Source: Salmonella enterica subsp. enterica serovar Typhimurium str. LT2 (GTDB taxonomy: Bacteria; Pseudomonadota; Gammaproteobacteria; Enterobacterales; Enterobacteriaceae). Taken from it: a stretch of 64,000 nucleotides of DNA. The notes below the pieces were generated by a model, which saw only the letters and a list, made by a program, of their open reading frames with translations, searched no databases and was not told the origin of the DNA. The DNA is taken from the NCBI RefSeq assembly GCF_000006945.2, contig NC_003197.2:3720001-3784000 (forward strand), given 5' to 3'. Below are positions 41,626-51,105 of the stretch, piece after piece; within the stretch, counting starts at the first letter, position 1; every line of letters starts with the position of its first letter. The position numbers were made by a program, and so were the translations under genes.

Positions 41626-43095
41626 ATGAATACAACTGCACCTACGGGCTTGCTGCAGCAACCTCGTCCATTCTTCATGATCTTTTTTGTAGAATTATGG
41701 GAACGATTTGGCTATTACGGCGTCCAGGGCATCCTGGCGGTCTTTTTCGTTAAACAATTGGGTTTTTCTCAGGAACAGGCCTTTATTACCTTTGGCGCTT
41801 TTGCAGCACTGGTTTATGGCCTGATCTCCATCGGCGGCTATGTTGGCGACCATCTGTTAGGGACTAAACGCACCCTGGTCCTGGGCGCAATTGTGCTGGC
41901 GATTGGCTATTTTATGACCGGCATGTCGCTATTAAATCCCGATCTGATTTTTATCGCACTGGGTACGATTGCCGTGGGCAACGGGTTATTTAAAGCCAAT
42001 CCCGCCAGCCTGCTCTCTAAATGCTATCAGCCTAAAGATCCCCGGCTGGATGGCGCTTTCACCCTGTTTTATATGTCGATTAACATCGGTTCTTTGTTAT
42101 CGCTATCGCTGGCGCCGGTGATTGCCGATAAATTTGGCTATGCGGTGACCTATAATCTGTGCGGCGCTGGTTTAATTGTTGCGCTTCTGGTGTACTTCGC
42201 CTGCCGTGGCATGGTGAAAAATATCGGTTCTGAACCGGATCATAAACCGCTACGTTTTCGCAATTTGCTGCTGGTACTACTCGGCACCGTCGTCATGATT
42301 TTCCTCTGCGCCTGGCTGATGCACAACGTTAAGATTGCCAATCTGGTGCTCATCGTCCTTTCTATCGTCGTCACTATTTTCTTCTTTCGCGAAGCGTTTC
42401 GTCTGGATAAAACCGGCCGCAATAAAATGTTCGTGGCGTTTATTCTGATGATTGAAGCCGTGCTGTTTTACATTCTGTATGCGCAGATGCCTACCTCGCT
42501 GAACTTCTTTGCGATTAATAACGTGCATCATGAAATTCTTGGATTCGCCATTAACCCGGTGAGTTTTCAGGCGCTGAACCCATTCTGGGTGGTCGTCGCC
42601 AGTCCGGTACTGGCAGCGATTTACACCCGGCTGGGTAGCAAAGGCAAAGATCTGACTATGCCGATGAAGTTTACGCTCGGCATGTTCCTCTGCGCGCTGG
42701 GTTTTCTGACCGCCGCCGCCGGGATGTGGTTTGCCGATGCGCAAGGATTGACGTCGCCGTGGTTTATCGTGCTGGTGTATCTGTTCCAGAGTCTGGGCGA
42801 GTTGTTGATTAGCGCGCTGGGGCTGGCAATGGTCGCCGCTCTGGTGCCGCAGCATCTGATGGGCTTTATTCTGGGAATGTGGTTCCTGACCCAGGCCGCC
42901 GCCTTCCTGCTCGGCGGTTATGTGGCGACCTTCACTGCCGTACCGGAAAACATCACCGATCCGTTGCAGACGCTGCCCATTTATACCGGCGTCTTTAGCA
43001 AAATTGGTCTGGTAACGCTGGCGGTCACCGTGGTGATGGCCATTATGGTGCCGTGGTTAAACCGAATGATTAATACGCCAGGTACCGAACAGTAA
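41626..43095 (+). CDS. dtpB: Proton-dependent di/tripeptide permease DtpB
   Basis: A 489-residue POT-family transporter with 14 predicted transmembrane segments. The family signatures are present: ELWERFGYYG at residues 27-36 (ExxER proton motif) and FTLFYMSINIGS near 145. It imports di- and tripeptides with protons (also called TppB-like or YhiP). Same length as in E. coli. Monocistronic between a palindromic control region and a BIME. Confidence 0.96.
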   Translation: MNTTAPTGLLQQPRPFFMIFFVELWERFGYYGVQGILAVFFVKQLGFSQEQAFITFGAFAALVYGLISIGGYVGDHLLGTKRTLVLGAIVLAIGYFMTGMSLLNPDLIFIALGTIAVGNGLFKANPASLLSKCYQPKDPRLDGAFTLFYMSINIGSLLSLSLAPVIADKFGYAVTYNLCGAGLIVALLVYFACRGMVKNIGSEPDHKPLRFRNLLLVLLGTVVMIFLCAWLMHNVKIANLVLIVLSIVVTIFFFREAFRLDKTGRNKMFVAFILMIEAVLFYILYAQMPTSLNFFAINNVHHEILGFAINPVSFQALNPFWVVVASPVLAAIYTRLGSKGKDLTMPMKFTLGMFLCALGFLTAAAGMWFADAQGLTSPWFIVLVYLFQSLGELLISALGLAMVAALVPQHLMGFILGMWFLTQAAAFLLGGYVATFTAVPENITDPLQTLPIYTGVFSKIGLVTLAVTVVMAIMVPWLNRMINTPGTEQ

Positions 43096-43100
43096 TACTC

Positions 43101-43182
43101 AGTGCCGGATGCGGCTTACGCCTTATCCAGCCTACAAATAATTGAGAATCGTAGGCCCGATAAGCGTAGCTCCATCGGGCAA
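43101..43182. repeat. BIME between dtpB and rsmJ
   Basis: AGTGCCGGATGCGGC...GCCTTATCCAGCCTAC (43101-43135) and GTAGGCCCGATAAGC...GCTCCATCGGGCA (43151-43181): two inverted REP units between convergent genes. Confidence 0.9.
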
Positions 43183-43186
43183 TCCG

Positions 43187-43945
43187 TTACTCCGTCAGAG
43201 GGGTTCCGGCATAAATATCAAACCGATGCCCTTTGGTGACGATGGCGTTGGGCGTCGCGACATCCGCCAGCGGCGGCGCATAATCGGGACGTTTAACCAC
43301 CACGCGTTTGGTCGCCAACTGACGCGCCGGTTCCAGCAGTCCGTCGGCGTCTAAATCCGGCCCCACCAACGACTGAAACACCCGCATCTCTTTCTTCACC
43401 AGCGCGCTTTTCTGCCGGTGAGGAAACATCGGATCGAGGTAGACCACCTGCGGGCGCGGCGTGATATCGGTCAACGCCGTCAGGCTGGAAGCATGAATCA
43501 ACTGCAAACGCTCCTGAAGCCAGCCGCCAATGTCCGCATCGGCGTAGCCGCGCGTCAGACCGTCATCGAGCAGCGCGGCAACCACCGGGTTACGCTCCAG
43601 CATCCGCACGCGGCAACCGACGGACGCCAGCACAAACGCATCGCGCCCCAGTCCGGCCGTGGCATCAACCACATCCGGCAGGTAATCGCCTTTGATACCG
43701 ACGGCTTTCGCCACCGCTTCGCCGCGCCCGCCGCCGAACTTGCGCCGGTGCGCCATCGCGCCGCCGACAAAATCGACGAAAATACCGCCGAGCTTCGGTT
43801 CGTCGCGCTTGCGCAGCTCCAGATGTTGCGGCGTCATCACCAGCGCCATCGGGTTGTCTTCGTCATGCTCCAGTCCCCAGCGGGCAGCCAGAACAGATAA
43901 GGCGCCGTCTGTGGCGCCCGTTTCATCCATTAAGCAGATTTGCAC
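43187..43945 (-). CDS. rsmJ: 16S rRNA m2G1516 methyltransferase
   Basis: A 252-residue SAM-dependent methyltransferase (YhiQ) acting on G1516 of 16S rRNA. The SAM-binding motif is VVDATAGLGRDAFVLAS and motif IV is YLDPMFPH. It follows prlC by 6 bases and should be in the same heat-inducible operon, as in E. coli and as reported for the opdA operon of Salmonella. Confidence 0.96.
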   Translation of the reverse strand: MQICLMDETGATDGALSVLAARWGLEHDEDNPMALVMTPQHLELRKRDEPKLGGIFVDFVGGAMAHRRKFGGGRGEAVAKAVGIKGDYLPDVVDATAGLGRDAFVLASVGCRVRMLERNPVVAALLDDGLTRGYADADIGGWLQERLQLIHASSLTALTDITPRPQVVYLDPMFPHRQKSALVKKEMRVFQSLVGPDLDADGLLEPARQLATKRVVVKRPDYAPPLADVATPNAIVTKGHRFDIYAGTPLTE

Positions 43946-43951
43946 GTAAAA

Positions 43952-45994
43952 TCAGCCTTTAATCCCGTAATGCTCCAGCATCGCGTCCAGTTGTGGTTCA
44001 CGGCCACGGAAGCGTTTAAAGAGTTCCATCGGCTCTTCAGAACCACCGCGAGTCAGGATGTTATCAAGGAACGACTGACCGGTCTCACGGTTGAAAATGC
44101 CTTCCTCCTCAAAGCGGGAATAAGCGTCCGCCGCCAGTACGTCGGCCCACAGATAGCTGTAGTAGCCTGCCGCATAGCCGCCAGCAAAGATATGGCTGAA
44201 CGCATGTGGAAAGCGACCCCATGTCGGTGACGGCACCACGGCGACCTGTTTTTTAATTTCAAAGAGCGTCTCAAGAATTTTCGCTCCTTGCTGTGGATTA
44301 AATTCCGCATGCAGACGGAAATCAAACAGACCGAACTCCAGCTGACGCAGAATAAACAGCGCCGCCTGATAGTTTTTCGCCGCCAGCATTTTATCCAGCA
44401 GTTCCTTCGGCAGCGGTTCGCCGGTCTCATAGTGGCCGGAGATAAACGCCAGCGCTTCCGGCTCCCAGCACCAGTTTTCCATAAACTGACTTGGCAGTTC
44501 GACCGCGTCCCACGGCACGCCGCTGATACCGGAGACCCCGGCGGTCTCAATGCGGGTCAGCATATGATGCAGGCCATGACCAAACTCGTGGAACAGGGTG
44601 ATCACTTCGTCATGGGTAAACAGAGCGGGTTTACCGTTCACCGGACGGTTGAAATTACAGGTCAGATAAGCGACCGGCTTTTGCAATGTGCCGTCCGCTT
44701 TACGCATCTGGCCGACACAGTCGTCCATCCACGCCCCGCCGCGTTTGTGTTCGCGCGCGTACAGGTCAAGGTAGAAGCTGCCGCGCAGCTCGTTATTTTC
44801 GTCATACAGTTCAAAGAAACGCACTTCCGGGTGCCAGACATCAACGTCAGTACGCTCTTTGGCAGTGATGCCGTAAATACGTTTCACCACTTCAAACAGG
44901 CCATTCACGGCTTTGTTTTCCGGGAAGTACGGACGTAGCTGCTCATCGCTGATGCTGTACAGGTGCTGTTTTTGCTTTTCACTGTAGTACGCGATATCCC
45001 ACGGTTGCAGCTCCTCAACGCCAAATTCGGCTTTGGCGAAGGCGCGCAGCTGGGCCAGCTCTTTTTCCCCCTGCGGACGGGCGCGTTTCGCCAAATCGGT
45101 TAAGAAATCGAGCACCTGCTGCGGATTTTCCGCCATTTTGGTGGCCAGCGATTCATGGGCATAATTTTCGAAGCCCAGCAGTTGCGCCAGTTCATGGCGC
45201 AGCGCAAGAATTTCTTCCATCACCGGGCTGTTATCCCACTTACCGGCGTTCGGCCCCTGATCGGAGGCGCGAGTGGAATAGGCGCGATACATCTCTTCGC
45301 GCAACGCCTGGTTGTCGCAGTAGGTCATGACCGGCAGATAGCTCGGGATATCCAGGGTCAGCAGGTAACCTTCCTGCTCTTTGGCTTCCGCCTGGGCTTT
45401 AGCTGCCGCCAGAGCGCTTTCCGGCATTCCCGCCAGCTCGGCTTCATCGGTGATGAGCTTCGTCCAGCCCATAGTGGCATCGAGCACATTATTGCTGTAC
45501 TGGTTGCCCAGCTCAGACAGGCGAGTGGCGATTTCGCCGTAACGCTGCTGTTTCTCTTTCGGCAGGCCGATGCCGGACAGTTCAAAATCACGCAGCGCGT
45601 TATCAACCGCTTTCTTCTGCGCGGTATTCAGAGTGGCGTAATGATCGCCGTCGCGCAGGTCGCGGTACGCGTTGTACAACCCTTCATGCTGGCCAACCCA
45701 GGTGCTGTATTCCGACAGCAGCGGCAGCGTCTGTTCGTAGGCTTCACGCAGCTCCGGACTATTTTTCACCGAGTTTAAGTGGCTAATTGGCGAGAAAATA
45801 CGCCCCAGAACATCGTCGGCTTCCGCCAACGGCTGGCAGAGGTTTTCCCAGCTATACGGCGCGCCATGCGCCACAACGCCTTCTACCGCCGCCCGGCAAT
45901 CGGCCAACGCTTTGGTGACCGCAGGCACCACATGCTCCGGTTTAATTGCAGAAAAAGGCGGCAGTGAAAAAGACGTTAGTAATGGATTGGTCAT
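43952..45994 (-). CDS. prlC: Oligopeptidase A (zinc metallopeptidase, M3 family)
   Basis: A 680-residue cytoplasmic thimet-type metallopeptidase, named OpdA in Salmonella and PrlC in E. coli. The zinc site is HEFGH in TLFHEFGHGLHHML, with the downstream Glu ligand in the WCWEPEAL region. It degrades free signal peptides and other oligopeptides. First gene of prlC-rsmJ, with a sigma-32-like promoter upstream. Confidence 0.97.
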   Translation of the reverse strand: MTNPLLTSFSLPPFSAIKPEHVVPAVTKALADCRAAVEGVVAHGAPYSWENLCQPLAEADDVLGRIFSPISHLNSVKNSPELREAYEQTLPLLSEYSTWVGQHEGLYNAYRDLRDGDHYATLNTAQKKAVDNALRDFELSGIGLPKEKQQRYGEIATRLSELGNQYSNNVLDATMGWTKLITDEAELAGMPESALAAAKAQAEAKEQEGYLLTLDIPSYLPVMTYCDNQALREEMYRAYSTRASDQGPNAGKWDNSPVMEEILALRHELAQLLGFENYAHESLATKMAENPQQVLDFLTDLAKRARPQGEKELAQLRAFAKAEFGVEELQPWDIAYYSEKQKQHLYSISDEQLRPYFPENKAVNGLFEVVKRIYGITAKERTDVDVWHPEVRFFELYDENNELRGSFYLDLYAREHKRGGAWMDDCVGQMRKADGTLQKPVAYLTCNFNRPVNGKPALFTHDEVITLFHEFGHGLHHMLTRIETAGVSGISGVPWDAVELPSQFMENWCWEPEALAFISGHYETGEPLPKELLDKMLAAKNYQAALFILRQLEFGLFDFRLHAEFNPQQGAKILETLFEIKKQVAVVPSPTWGRFPHAFSHIFAGGYAAGYYSYLWADVLAADAYSRFEEEGIFNRETGQSFLDNILTRGGSEEPMELFKRFRGREPQLDAMLEHYGIKG

Positions 45995-46057
45995 ATGCGC
46001 AGTCCTGTAGAAGAAGGTGAGTGGAGCGCGCTTTTGGCGCTCTCGCGATGAGATCTA

Positions 46058-46087
46058 GAATGGGGGATAGTAAGGGGAATTTCAATG
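46058..46087 (-). promoter_or_regulatory. prlC: Sigma-32 heat-shock promoter of prlC-rsmJ
   Basis: On the minus strand CATTGAAA, 14 bases, then CCCCATTC. The heat-shock consensus is CTTGAAA-N14-CCCCATNT, so both boxes and the spacing agree. A GC-rich hairpin (GAGCGC/GCGCTC, 46024-46042) lies in the leader before the ATG. Confidence 0.85.
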
Positions 46088-46142
46088 ATGGACAGCGTAC
46101 AGACGTGGGTATCGCTGCAATAAGCCGCCCCTTTAACATCAT

Positions 46143-46167
46143 CCCGGCTTACGTTTTATAAGCCGGG
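46143..46167. terminator. Hairpin after the acid phosphatase gene
   Basis: CCCGGCTTA, 7-base loop, TAAGCCGGG: a perfect 9-bp stem 8 bases after the phosphatase stop. It has no U-run, so it may be a REP-like stem or a weak terminator. Confidence 0.5.
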
Positions 46168-46175
46168 TGACAACG

Positions 46176-47447
46176 TCAGCGCGTTTTTCTCGCCATCTCG
46201 TAAGCAGCGGACAGATCCAGACGCTGCCAGAACTGTTGATCCTCGGTCTCGCCCGACAACGGATATCCTGCCGGTAACGCCGTCTCTTCCATTAACGCCT
46301 GACGCTGCGCTGGCGACAGGTTCGGCAGCGCTGTCTGTAGCAGAACATCGGCGCCTTTTGGTATTTTCAACGGCTGATGCTCGCCTTTCTGTTGCGGCAG
46401 GTTATAAGTCATGGTGAAGCGGTAGAAGGTATGCATGGCCGGATCGCGGTACGGATCGTCTTTTCCGGTCGATGCCGCGCATTCGACAATCGTCGTACCG
46501 CACTCTTTCACCAGCGCCTCACGCAGTTGAGCGCGAGCTTCGTTGAATAACGTACGGTAATACGGATCGTTAAGATAATGCGCGACATTACGCTGCGCGA
46601 CCATCCGCGCGCCCATCACATCCAGCGGATAGTGTACGCCAAGGACCAGGCGAGAATAGCCATAACGCGCGCCACGAATCACCAGCGCATCAAAGCGTTC
46701 CGGGATCATTTCCGCCATCAACAGCGCATCCGTATAACCGGTATTCGTGTGTCCGCTGGGGAAAGCACCGCCACCTGCGGTATAAGGATGACCATCTTTT
46801 ACCACCACATCATCCGGCGTCAAATGGATAGTATTACCCGGCACCTGGTAAGGACGCGGGTAATGAAAATATTTTTTCGCCGCGCCGGTGCTGACTTCCG
46901 AGGCTTTAATCAACGCCGCCGCTTTGCCCAACTCACCTTTATCATAAGCGGCGAGAAATGCCCGCCCCAGCCGCGGCCCCATTGCGTCGCTCAGGAAATA
47001 GAGATACTCCACGCTTTCCGCATCCGCCAGCGCCTGGTGACGGGTATTAACATCGGCATCGTGATTAATCGCCGTCACCGTCGCCAGATTGTCTTTCAAT
47101 ACTGCTTCCGGCAATGTATTGAAGGCGGAAAGTAGGGTAATCCCCATCTGTTGATTCTCAGTAGTATGAAAATCATAACCGCTAGCCTGTAACCAGGCAT
47201 TATCCGCCTGGATGGAATTCTGTCGCATCTGAGCCAGGGCGTCGCGAGTCAACGCGGCGGTATCGCCTTGTAATGCCTTACGCAACTGTGTCAGCCATTG
47301 AGCCTCAAGGTCATTAAAGGCGACGCTCGCCGAGTCGGGCGTCACGCTTTTCGCTATCGACTCCGCCTGGGACAGGGGAATATCTTTCGCCAGTGCCGGC
47401 ATCGCCAGCGCCAGAGATGACGCCAGTACAGTAATGTGTAGTTTCAT
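46176..47447 (-). CDS. Secreted PAP2 / class A-type acid phosphatase
   Basis: A 423-residue protein with a signal peptide (MKLHITVLASSLALAMPALA) and the complete three-part acid phosphatase signature: K-x6-RP in KKYFHYPRP (191-199), PSGH (230-233), and SR-x5-H-x3-D in SRLVLGVHYPLD (265-276). It should be a periplasmic nonspecific phosphatase of the PhoN/PAP2 clan, but it is much longer than PhoN (about 250), with extra helical parts at both ends. The start at 47447 has AAGGAACCATA ahead; the ATG at 47462 is in that leader. E. coli K-12 has no gene here. I believe it is STM3595 of LT2; its substrate is unknown. Confidence 0.88.
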   Translation of the reverse strand: MKLHITVLASSLALAMPALAKDIPLSQAESIAKSVTPDSASVAFNDLEAQWLTQLRKALQGDTAALTRDALAQMRQNSIQADNAWLQASGYDFHTTENQQMGITLLSAFNTLPEAVLKDNLATVTAINHDADVNTRHQALADAESVEYLYFLSDAMGPRLGRAFLAAYDKGELGKAAALIKASEVSTGAAKKYFHYPRPYQVPGNTIHLTPDDVVVKDGHPYTAGGGAFPSGHTNTGYTDALLMAEMIPERFDALVIRGARYGYSRLVLGVHYPLDVMGARMVAQRNVAHYLNDPYYRTLFNEARAQLREALVKECGTTIVECAASTGKDDPYRDPAMHTFYRFTMTYNLPQQKGEHQPLKIPKGADVLLQTALPNLSPAQRQALMEETALPAGYPLSGETEDQQFWQRLDLSAAYEMARKTR

Positions 47448-47657
47448 TATGGTTCCTTTCATTAAAAATAACGCCAGGTCAAAACTACTACCTTGCCCAC
47501 AGGCGATGCTGGCCTGCGCAGTTGACGGTTTGATGATACGAACACGTCTTGCAATACTTTCACAACGCGCGAAACAACATGGCGGTACTGGGGTAATCTC
47601 TACGGATCTGCGGTAAACTATCGGCTAACTTGTTTACTTCCCGGAATATCTGCATCC

Positions 47658-48500
47658 ATGCTCAGTTATCGTCACAGCTTTCACGCTGGCAACCACGCCG
47701 ACGTCCTTAAACATACCGTTCAGAGCCTGATCATCGAGTCGCTAAAAGAGAAAGAAAAACCGTTTCTCTATCTGGACACGCACGCGGGCGCGGGGCGTTA
47801 TCAGTTGGGCAGCGAACATGCTGAACGTACCGGAGAGTATCTGGAAGGCATCGCCCGTATCTGGCAGCAGGACGATCTGCCCGCCGAACTGGAACCGTAT
47901 ATTAGCGTCGTAAAACATTTCAACCGCAGCGGGCAGTTACGCTACTATCCGGGCTCTCCGTTAATCGCCCGCCAGTTGCTGCGTGAGCAGGACAGTCTGC
48001 AACTCACGGAATTGCATCCCAGCGACTTCCCACTGTTGCGCGCGGAGTTTCAAAAAGACAACCGCGCCCGCGTGGAACGCGCTGACGGCTATCAGCAACT
48101 GAAAGCCAAATTGCCGCCGGTTTCCCGCCGCGGTCTGATCCTCATTGACCCGCCTTATGAAATGAAAACCGACTACCAGGCGGTAGTCAGCGGCATCAGC
48201 GAGGGTTATAAACGTTTCGCCACCGGGACATACGCGCTATGGTATCCGGTGGTGCTCCGCCAGCAAATTAAGCGCATGATTCATGAGCTGGAGGCCACCG
48301 GCATCCGTAAAATCCTGCAAATTGAGCTGGCGATCCGCCCGGACAGCGATCAGCGCGGGATGACGGCGTCCGGTATGATCGTGGTTAACCCGCCGTGGAA
48401 ACTGGAGCAGCAGATGAACAACGTGCTACCGTGGCTGCACAGCAGGTTGGCGCCAAACGGTCACGGACACACTTCGGTAAGCTGGATCGTGCCGGAGTAA
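47658..48500 (+). CDS. rlmJ: 23S rRNA m6A2030 methyltransferase
   Basis: A 280-residue SAM-dependent methyltransferase (YhiR) that methylates N6 of A2030 of 23S rRNA. The N-terminus has the family's LSYRHSFHAGNHADVLKH, and motif IV is DPPYE in LILIDPPYEMKTDY. In E. coli the gene was also linked to the use of DNA as a carbon source. Same length as in E. coli. Confidence 0.96.
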   Translation: MLSYRHSFHAGNHADVLKHTVQSLIIESLKEKEKPFLYLDTHAGAGRYQLGSEHAERTGEYLEGIARIWQQDDLPAELEPYISVVKHFNRSGQLRYYPGSPLIARQLLREQDSLQLTELHPSDFPLLRAEFQKDNRARVERADGYQQLKAKLPPVSRRGLILIDPPYEMKTDYQAVVSGISEGYKRFATGTYALWYPVVLRQQIKRMIHELEATGIRKILQIELAIRPDSDQRGMTASGMIVVNPPWKLEQQMNNVLPWLHSRLAPNGHGHTSVSWIVPE

Positions 48501-48604
48501 TCACAGCCATCGGTGGAACCTTTCACCTTCAGGTATACAATCGCGAATATTTTGGCGGGTAGCGCAGAATCTATCCGTCCGACAACGAACATAAAGGAGC
48601 GGTC

Positions 48605-49957
48605 ATGACCAAACACTATGATTACATCGCTATCGGCGGCGGCAGCGGCGGTATCGCCTCGATTAACCGCGCCGCTATGTACGGCCAGAAATGCGCGCTC
48701 ATCGAAGCCAAAGAGCTGGGCGGCACCTGTGTTAACGTGGGCTGCGTGCCGAAGAAAGTGATGTGGCATGCCGCGCAGATTCGTGAAGCGATTCATCTGT
48801 ATGGCCCGGACTACGGTTTTGACACCACGATTAATCAGTTCGACTGGAGCAAGCTGATTGCCAGCCGTACCGCGTATATTGACCGCATCCATACTTCATA
48901 CGACAACGTGCTGGGCAAAAATAACGTGGATGTGATTAAAGGCTTTGCCCGCTTTGTCGATGCCAAAACCATTGAAGTGAACGGCGAAACCATCACCGCC
49001 GACCATATTTTGATCGCTACCGGCGGCCGTCCGAGCCATCCTGAGATTCCAGGCGTGGAATACGGCATTGATTCCGACGGTTTCTTTGCGCTATCTGCCT
49101 TGCCGGAGCGCGTCGCGGTGGTAGGCGCAGGTTATATCGCCGTTGAACTGGCTGGCGTTATCAACGCGCTGGGGGCGAAAACGCATCTGTTTGTCCGTAA
49201 ACATGCGCCGCTGCGCAGTTTTGACCCGATGATTAGCGAAACGCTGGTTGAGGTGATGAACGCCGAAGGCCCGCAACTGCATACTCACGCCGTGCCGAAA
49301 GCGGTGGTGAAAAACGCCGACGGCAGTCTGACTCTGGAACTGGAAGATGGCCGCAGTGAAACCGTTGATTGCCTGATCTGGGCCATTGGTCGCGAACCGT
49401 CGACCGACAATATTAATCTGGCGGCAGCGGGCGTGAAAACCAATGAAAAAGGTTACATCATTGTCGATAAATTCCAGAATACCAACGTTGAAGGCATTTA
49501 CGCCGTTGGCGACAATACTGGCGCGGTAGAACTAACGCCAGTCGCCGTCGCCGCCGGTCGCCGTCTCTCCGAGCGCCTGTTTAACAACAAGCCGGAAGAG
49601 CATCTGGACTACAGCAACATCCCGACCGTGGTCTTTAGCCATCCGCCTATCGGCACCGTCGGGTTAAGCGAGCCGCAGGCGCGCGAGCAGTACGGCGACG
49701 AGCAGGTGAAAGTCTATAAATCATCGTTTACCGCTATGTATACCGCGGTAACGACACACCGCCAGCCGTGCCGTATGAAGCTGGTCTGCGTCGGGCCGGA
49801 AGAAAAAATTGTGGGTATCCACGGTATCGGCTTCGGCATGGATGAAATGTTGCAGGGCTTCGCAGTGGCGCTGAAGATGGGCGCTACCAAGAAAGACTTC
49901 GATAATACCGTCGCTATTCACCCGACCGCATCGGAAGAGTTTGTGACCATGCGTTAA
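48605..49957 (+). CDS. gor: Glutathione reductase
   Basis: A 450-residue FAD enzyme that reduces glutathione disulfide with NADPH. It has the FAD motif GGGSGGIAS, the redox-active disulfide in GGTCVNVGCVPKK (Cys42 and Cys47), the NADPH-binding motif GAGYIAVELAG, and the C-terminal active-site His-Glu pair in IHPTASEEF. In E. coli it is induced by OxyR. Ribosome site ATAAAGGAGCGGTC. Monocistronic, convergent with the fra operon. Confidence 0.98.
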   Translation: MTKHYDYIAIGGGSGGIASINRAAMYGQKCALIEAKELGGTCVNVGCVPKKVMWHAAQIREAIHLYGPDYGFDTTINQFDWSKLIASRTAYIDRIHTSYDNVLGKNNVDVIKGFARFVDAKTIEVNGETITADHILIATGGRPSHPEIPGVEYGIDSDGFFALSALPERVAVVGAGYIAVELAGVINALGAKTHLFVRKHAPLRSFDPMISETLVEVMNAEGPQLHTHAVPKAVVKNADGSLTLELEDGRSETVDCLIWAIGREPSTDNINLAAAGVKTNEKGYIIVDKFQNTNVEGIYAVGDNTGAVELTPVAVAAGRRLSERLFNNKPEEHLDYSNIPTVVFSHPPIGTVGLSEPQAREQYGDEQVKVYKSSFTAMYTAVTTHRQPCRMKLVCVGPEEKIVGIHGIGFGMDEMLQGFAVALKMGATKKDFDNTVAIHPTASEEFVTMR

Positions 49958-49960
49958 TAT

Positions 49961-49994
49961 CTTGTGCGCCCATCTTCAAGGGTGGGCGCACAAG
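49961..49994. terminator. Bidirectional hairpin between gor and fraE
   Basis: CTTGTGCGCCCA and TGGGCGCACAAG form a perfect 12-bp stem with a 10-base loop, between the gor stop and the fraE stop. The U-tract is weak on both sides. Confidence 0.7.
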
Positions 49995-50003
49995 CCTGCA
50001 TGA

Positions 50004-51047
50004 TTAATACGTACTGAAATAACTCTGGATCAGTTCCGGATTACGCGTCTGAGTTAATGCCGTCATCAGCAAGACTCGCGCCTTCGCCGGGTTGAGCGAG
50101 TCAGACACCAGCCCTGGCTGCCCTTTATCCAACGGTACGACGCCGTTTCCGGTGCGGGAAGCGCGCACCACGATAATCCCGGCTTTCTCCGCTTTTTTAA
50201 TCCCCGCGTCGCTGCGTACCGAGACCGAACCTGCGCCGGTTCCGGCATAAATAATACCGTCCGCGTGATGGGCGATCGCCGCATCATACATATATTCCGG
50301 GTCGTCCTGATAGCCGTAAATAATCACCACATTGGGTAATTTTTTGATATTACGTACGTCAAAAACAGATCGCAGGGTATGAATTTTTTCCACCCGCGTT
50401 TCGAACTGTGGCTGACCATTAACGATGACCCCCAGATAGCCCTCTTCCGGCGCTTTAAAGGTATCCAGAGTCGTGGCATTAGTTTTCGTCACAAAGCGCG
50501 CCGAACCAATACGATCGTTTAAAACCACCATCACACCGCGTCCCTTCGCATTCGGGTCAGCAGCCACCGTGACCGCTTCCAGCAGGTTCATTGCGCCATC
50601 GGCGCTGATTGCCGACGCGGGCCGCATTGCAGCGGTAAACACCACCGGTTTGTCGCTTTTCACGGTCAAATTAAGAAAGTAGGCGGTTTCATCGAGCGTG
50701 TCAGTGCCATGAGTAATAACCACACCGTCAACATCGTCCCGCGCCAATAACGCATTCACCTTCTGTGAAAGTTTCAGGATGATATCGCTGGTCATATTTT
50801 CGCTACCAATATTCGCCACCTGCTCGCCGTCAACGCGAGCGATATTATTCATTTCCGGCACGGCATTTATTAATGTTTGCACGCCAAGTTCACCAGATTT
50901 ATATCCGGCGGTTTGCGTATTATTGGCTGCCGTCCCGGCGATAGTACCACCTGTCGCGAGAATAACAATATGCGGTAGTGACGTTGTGCTAAATACACAG
51001 TGGCTGATGAGCAGCAACACGGTGGCCATGAAAACTCTAATTTTCAT
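50004..51047 (-). CDS. fraE: Periplasmic asparaginase-like FraE (fructose-asparagine deamidase)
   Basis: A 347-residue type II asparaginase homologue with a signal peptide (MKIRVFMATVLLLISHCVFS). Both catalytic triad elements are intact: the nucleophile Thr35 in ATGGTIAG and Thr115-Asp116 in HGTDTLDETAYF, with Lys in MRPASAISADG nearby replaced by context of the family. In Salmonella FraE turns fructose-asparagine into fructose-aspartate in the periplasm before uptake. Ribosome site GAGGAAGAAA. Last gene of fraBDAE, 58 bases after fraA. The family call is certain; the substrate rests on published work on this locus. Confidence 0.95.
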   Translation of the reverse strand: MKIRVFMATVLLLISHCVFSTTSLPHIVILATGGTIAGTAANNTQTAGYKSGELGVQTLINAVPEMNNIARVDGEQVANIGSENMTSDIILKLSQKVNALLARDDVDGVVITHGTDTLDETAYFLNLTVKSDKPVVFTAAMRPASAISADGAMNLLEAVTVAADPNAKGRGVMVVLNDRIGSARFVTKTNATTLDTFKAPEEGYLGVIVNGQPQFETRVEKIHTLRSVFDVRNIKKLPNVVIIYGYQDDPEYMYDAAIAHHADGIIYAGTGAGSVSVRSDAGIKKAEKAGIIVVRASRTGNGVVPLDKGQPGLVSDSLNPAKARVLLMTALTQTRNPELIQSYFSTY

Positions 51048-51105
51048 TTTCTTCCTCTGAATTAAAAATAATAAGTGGCGTGTGCTATAAAAACATGAAT
51101 AACAA

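Noticed and set aside
42277..42855. 192-codon minus-strand frame opposite dtpB
   Set aside because: Gln/His/Arg-rich shadow product, no ribosome site.
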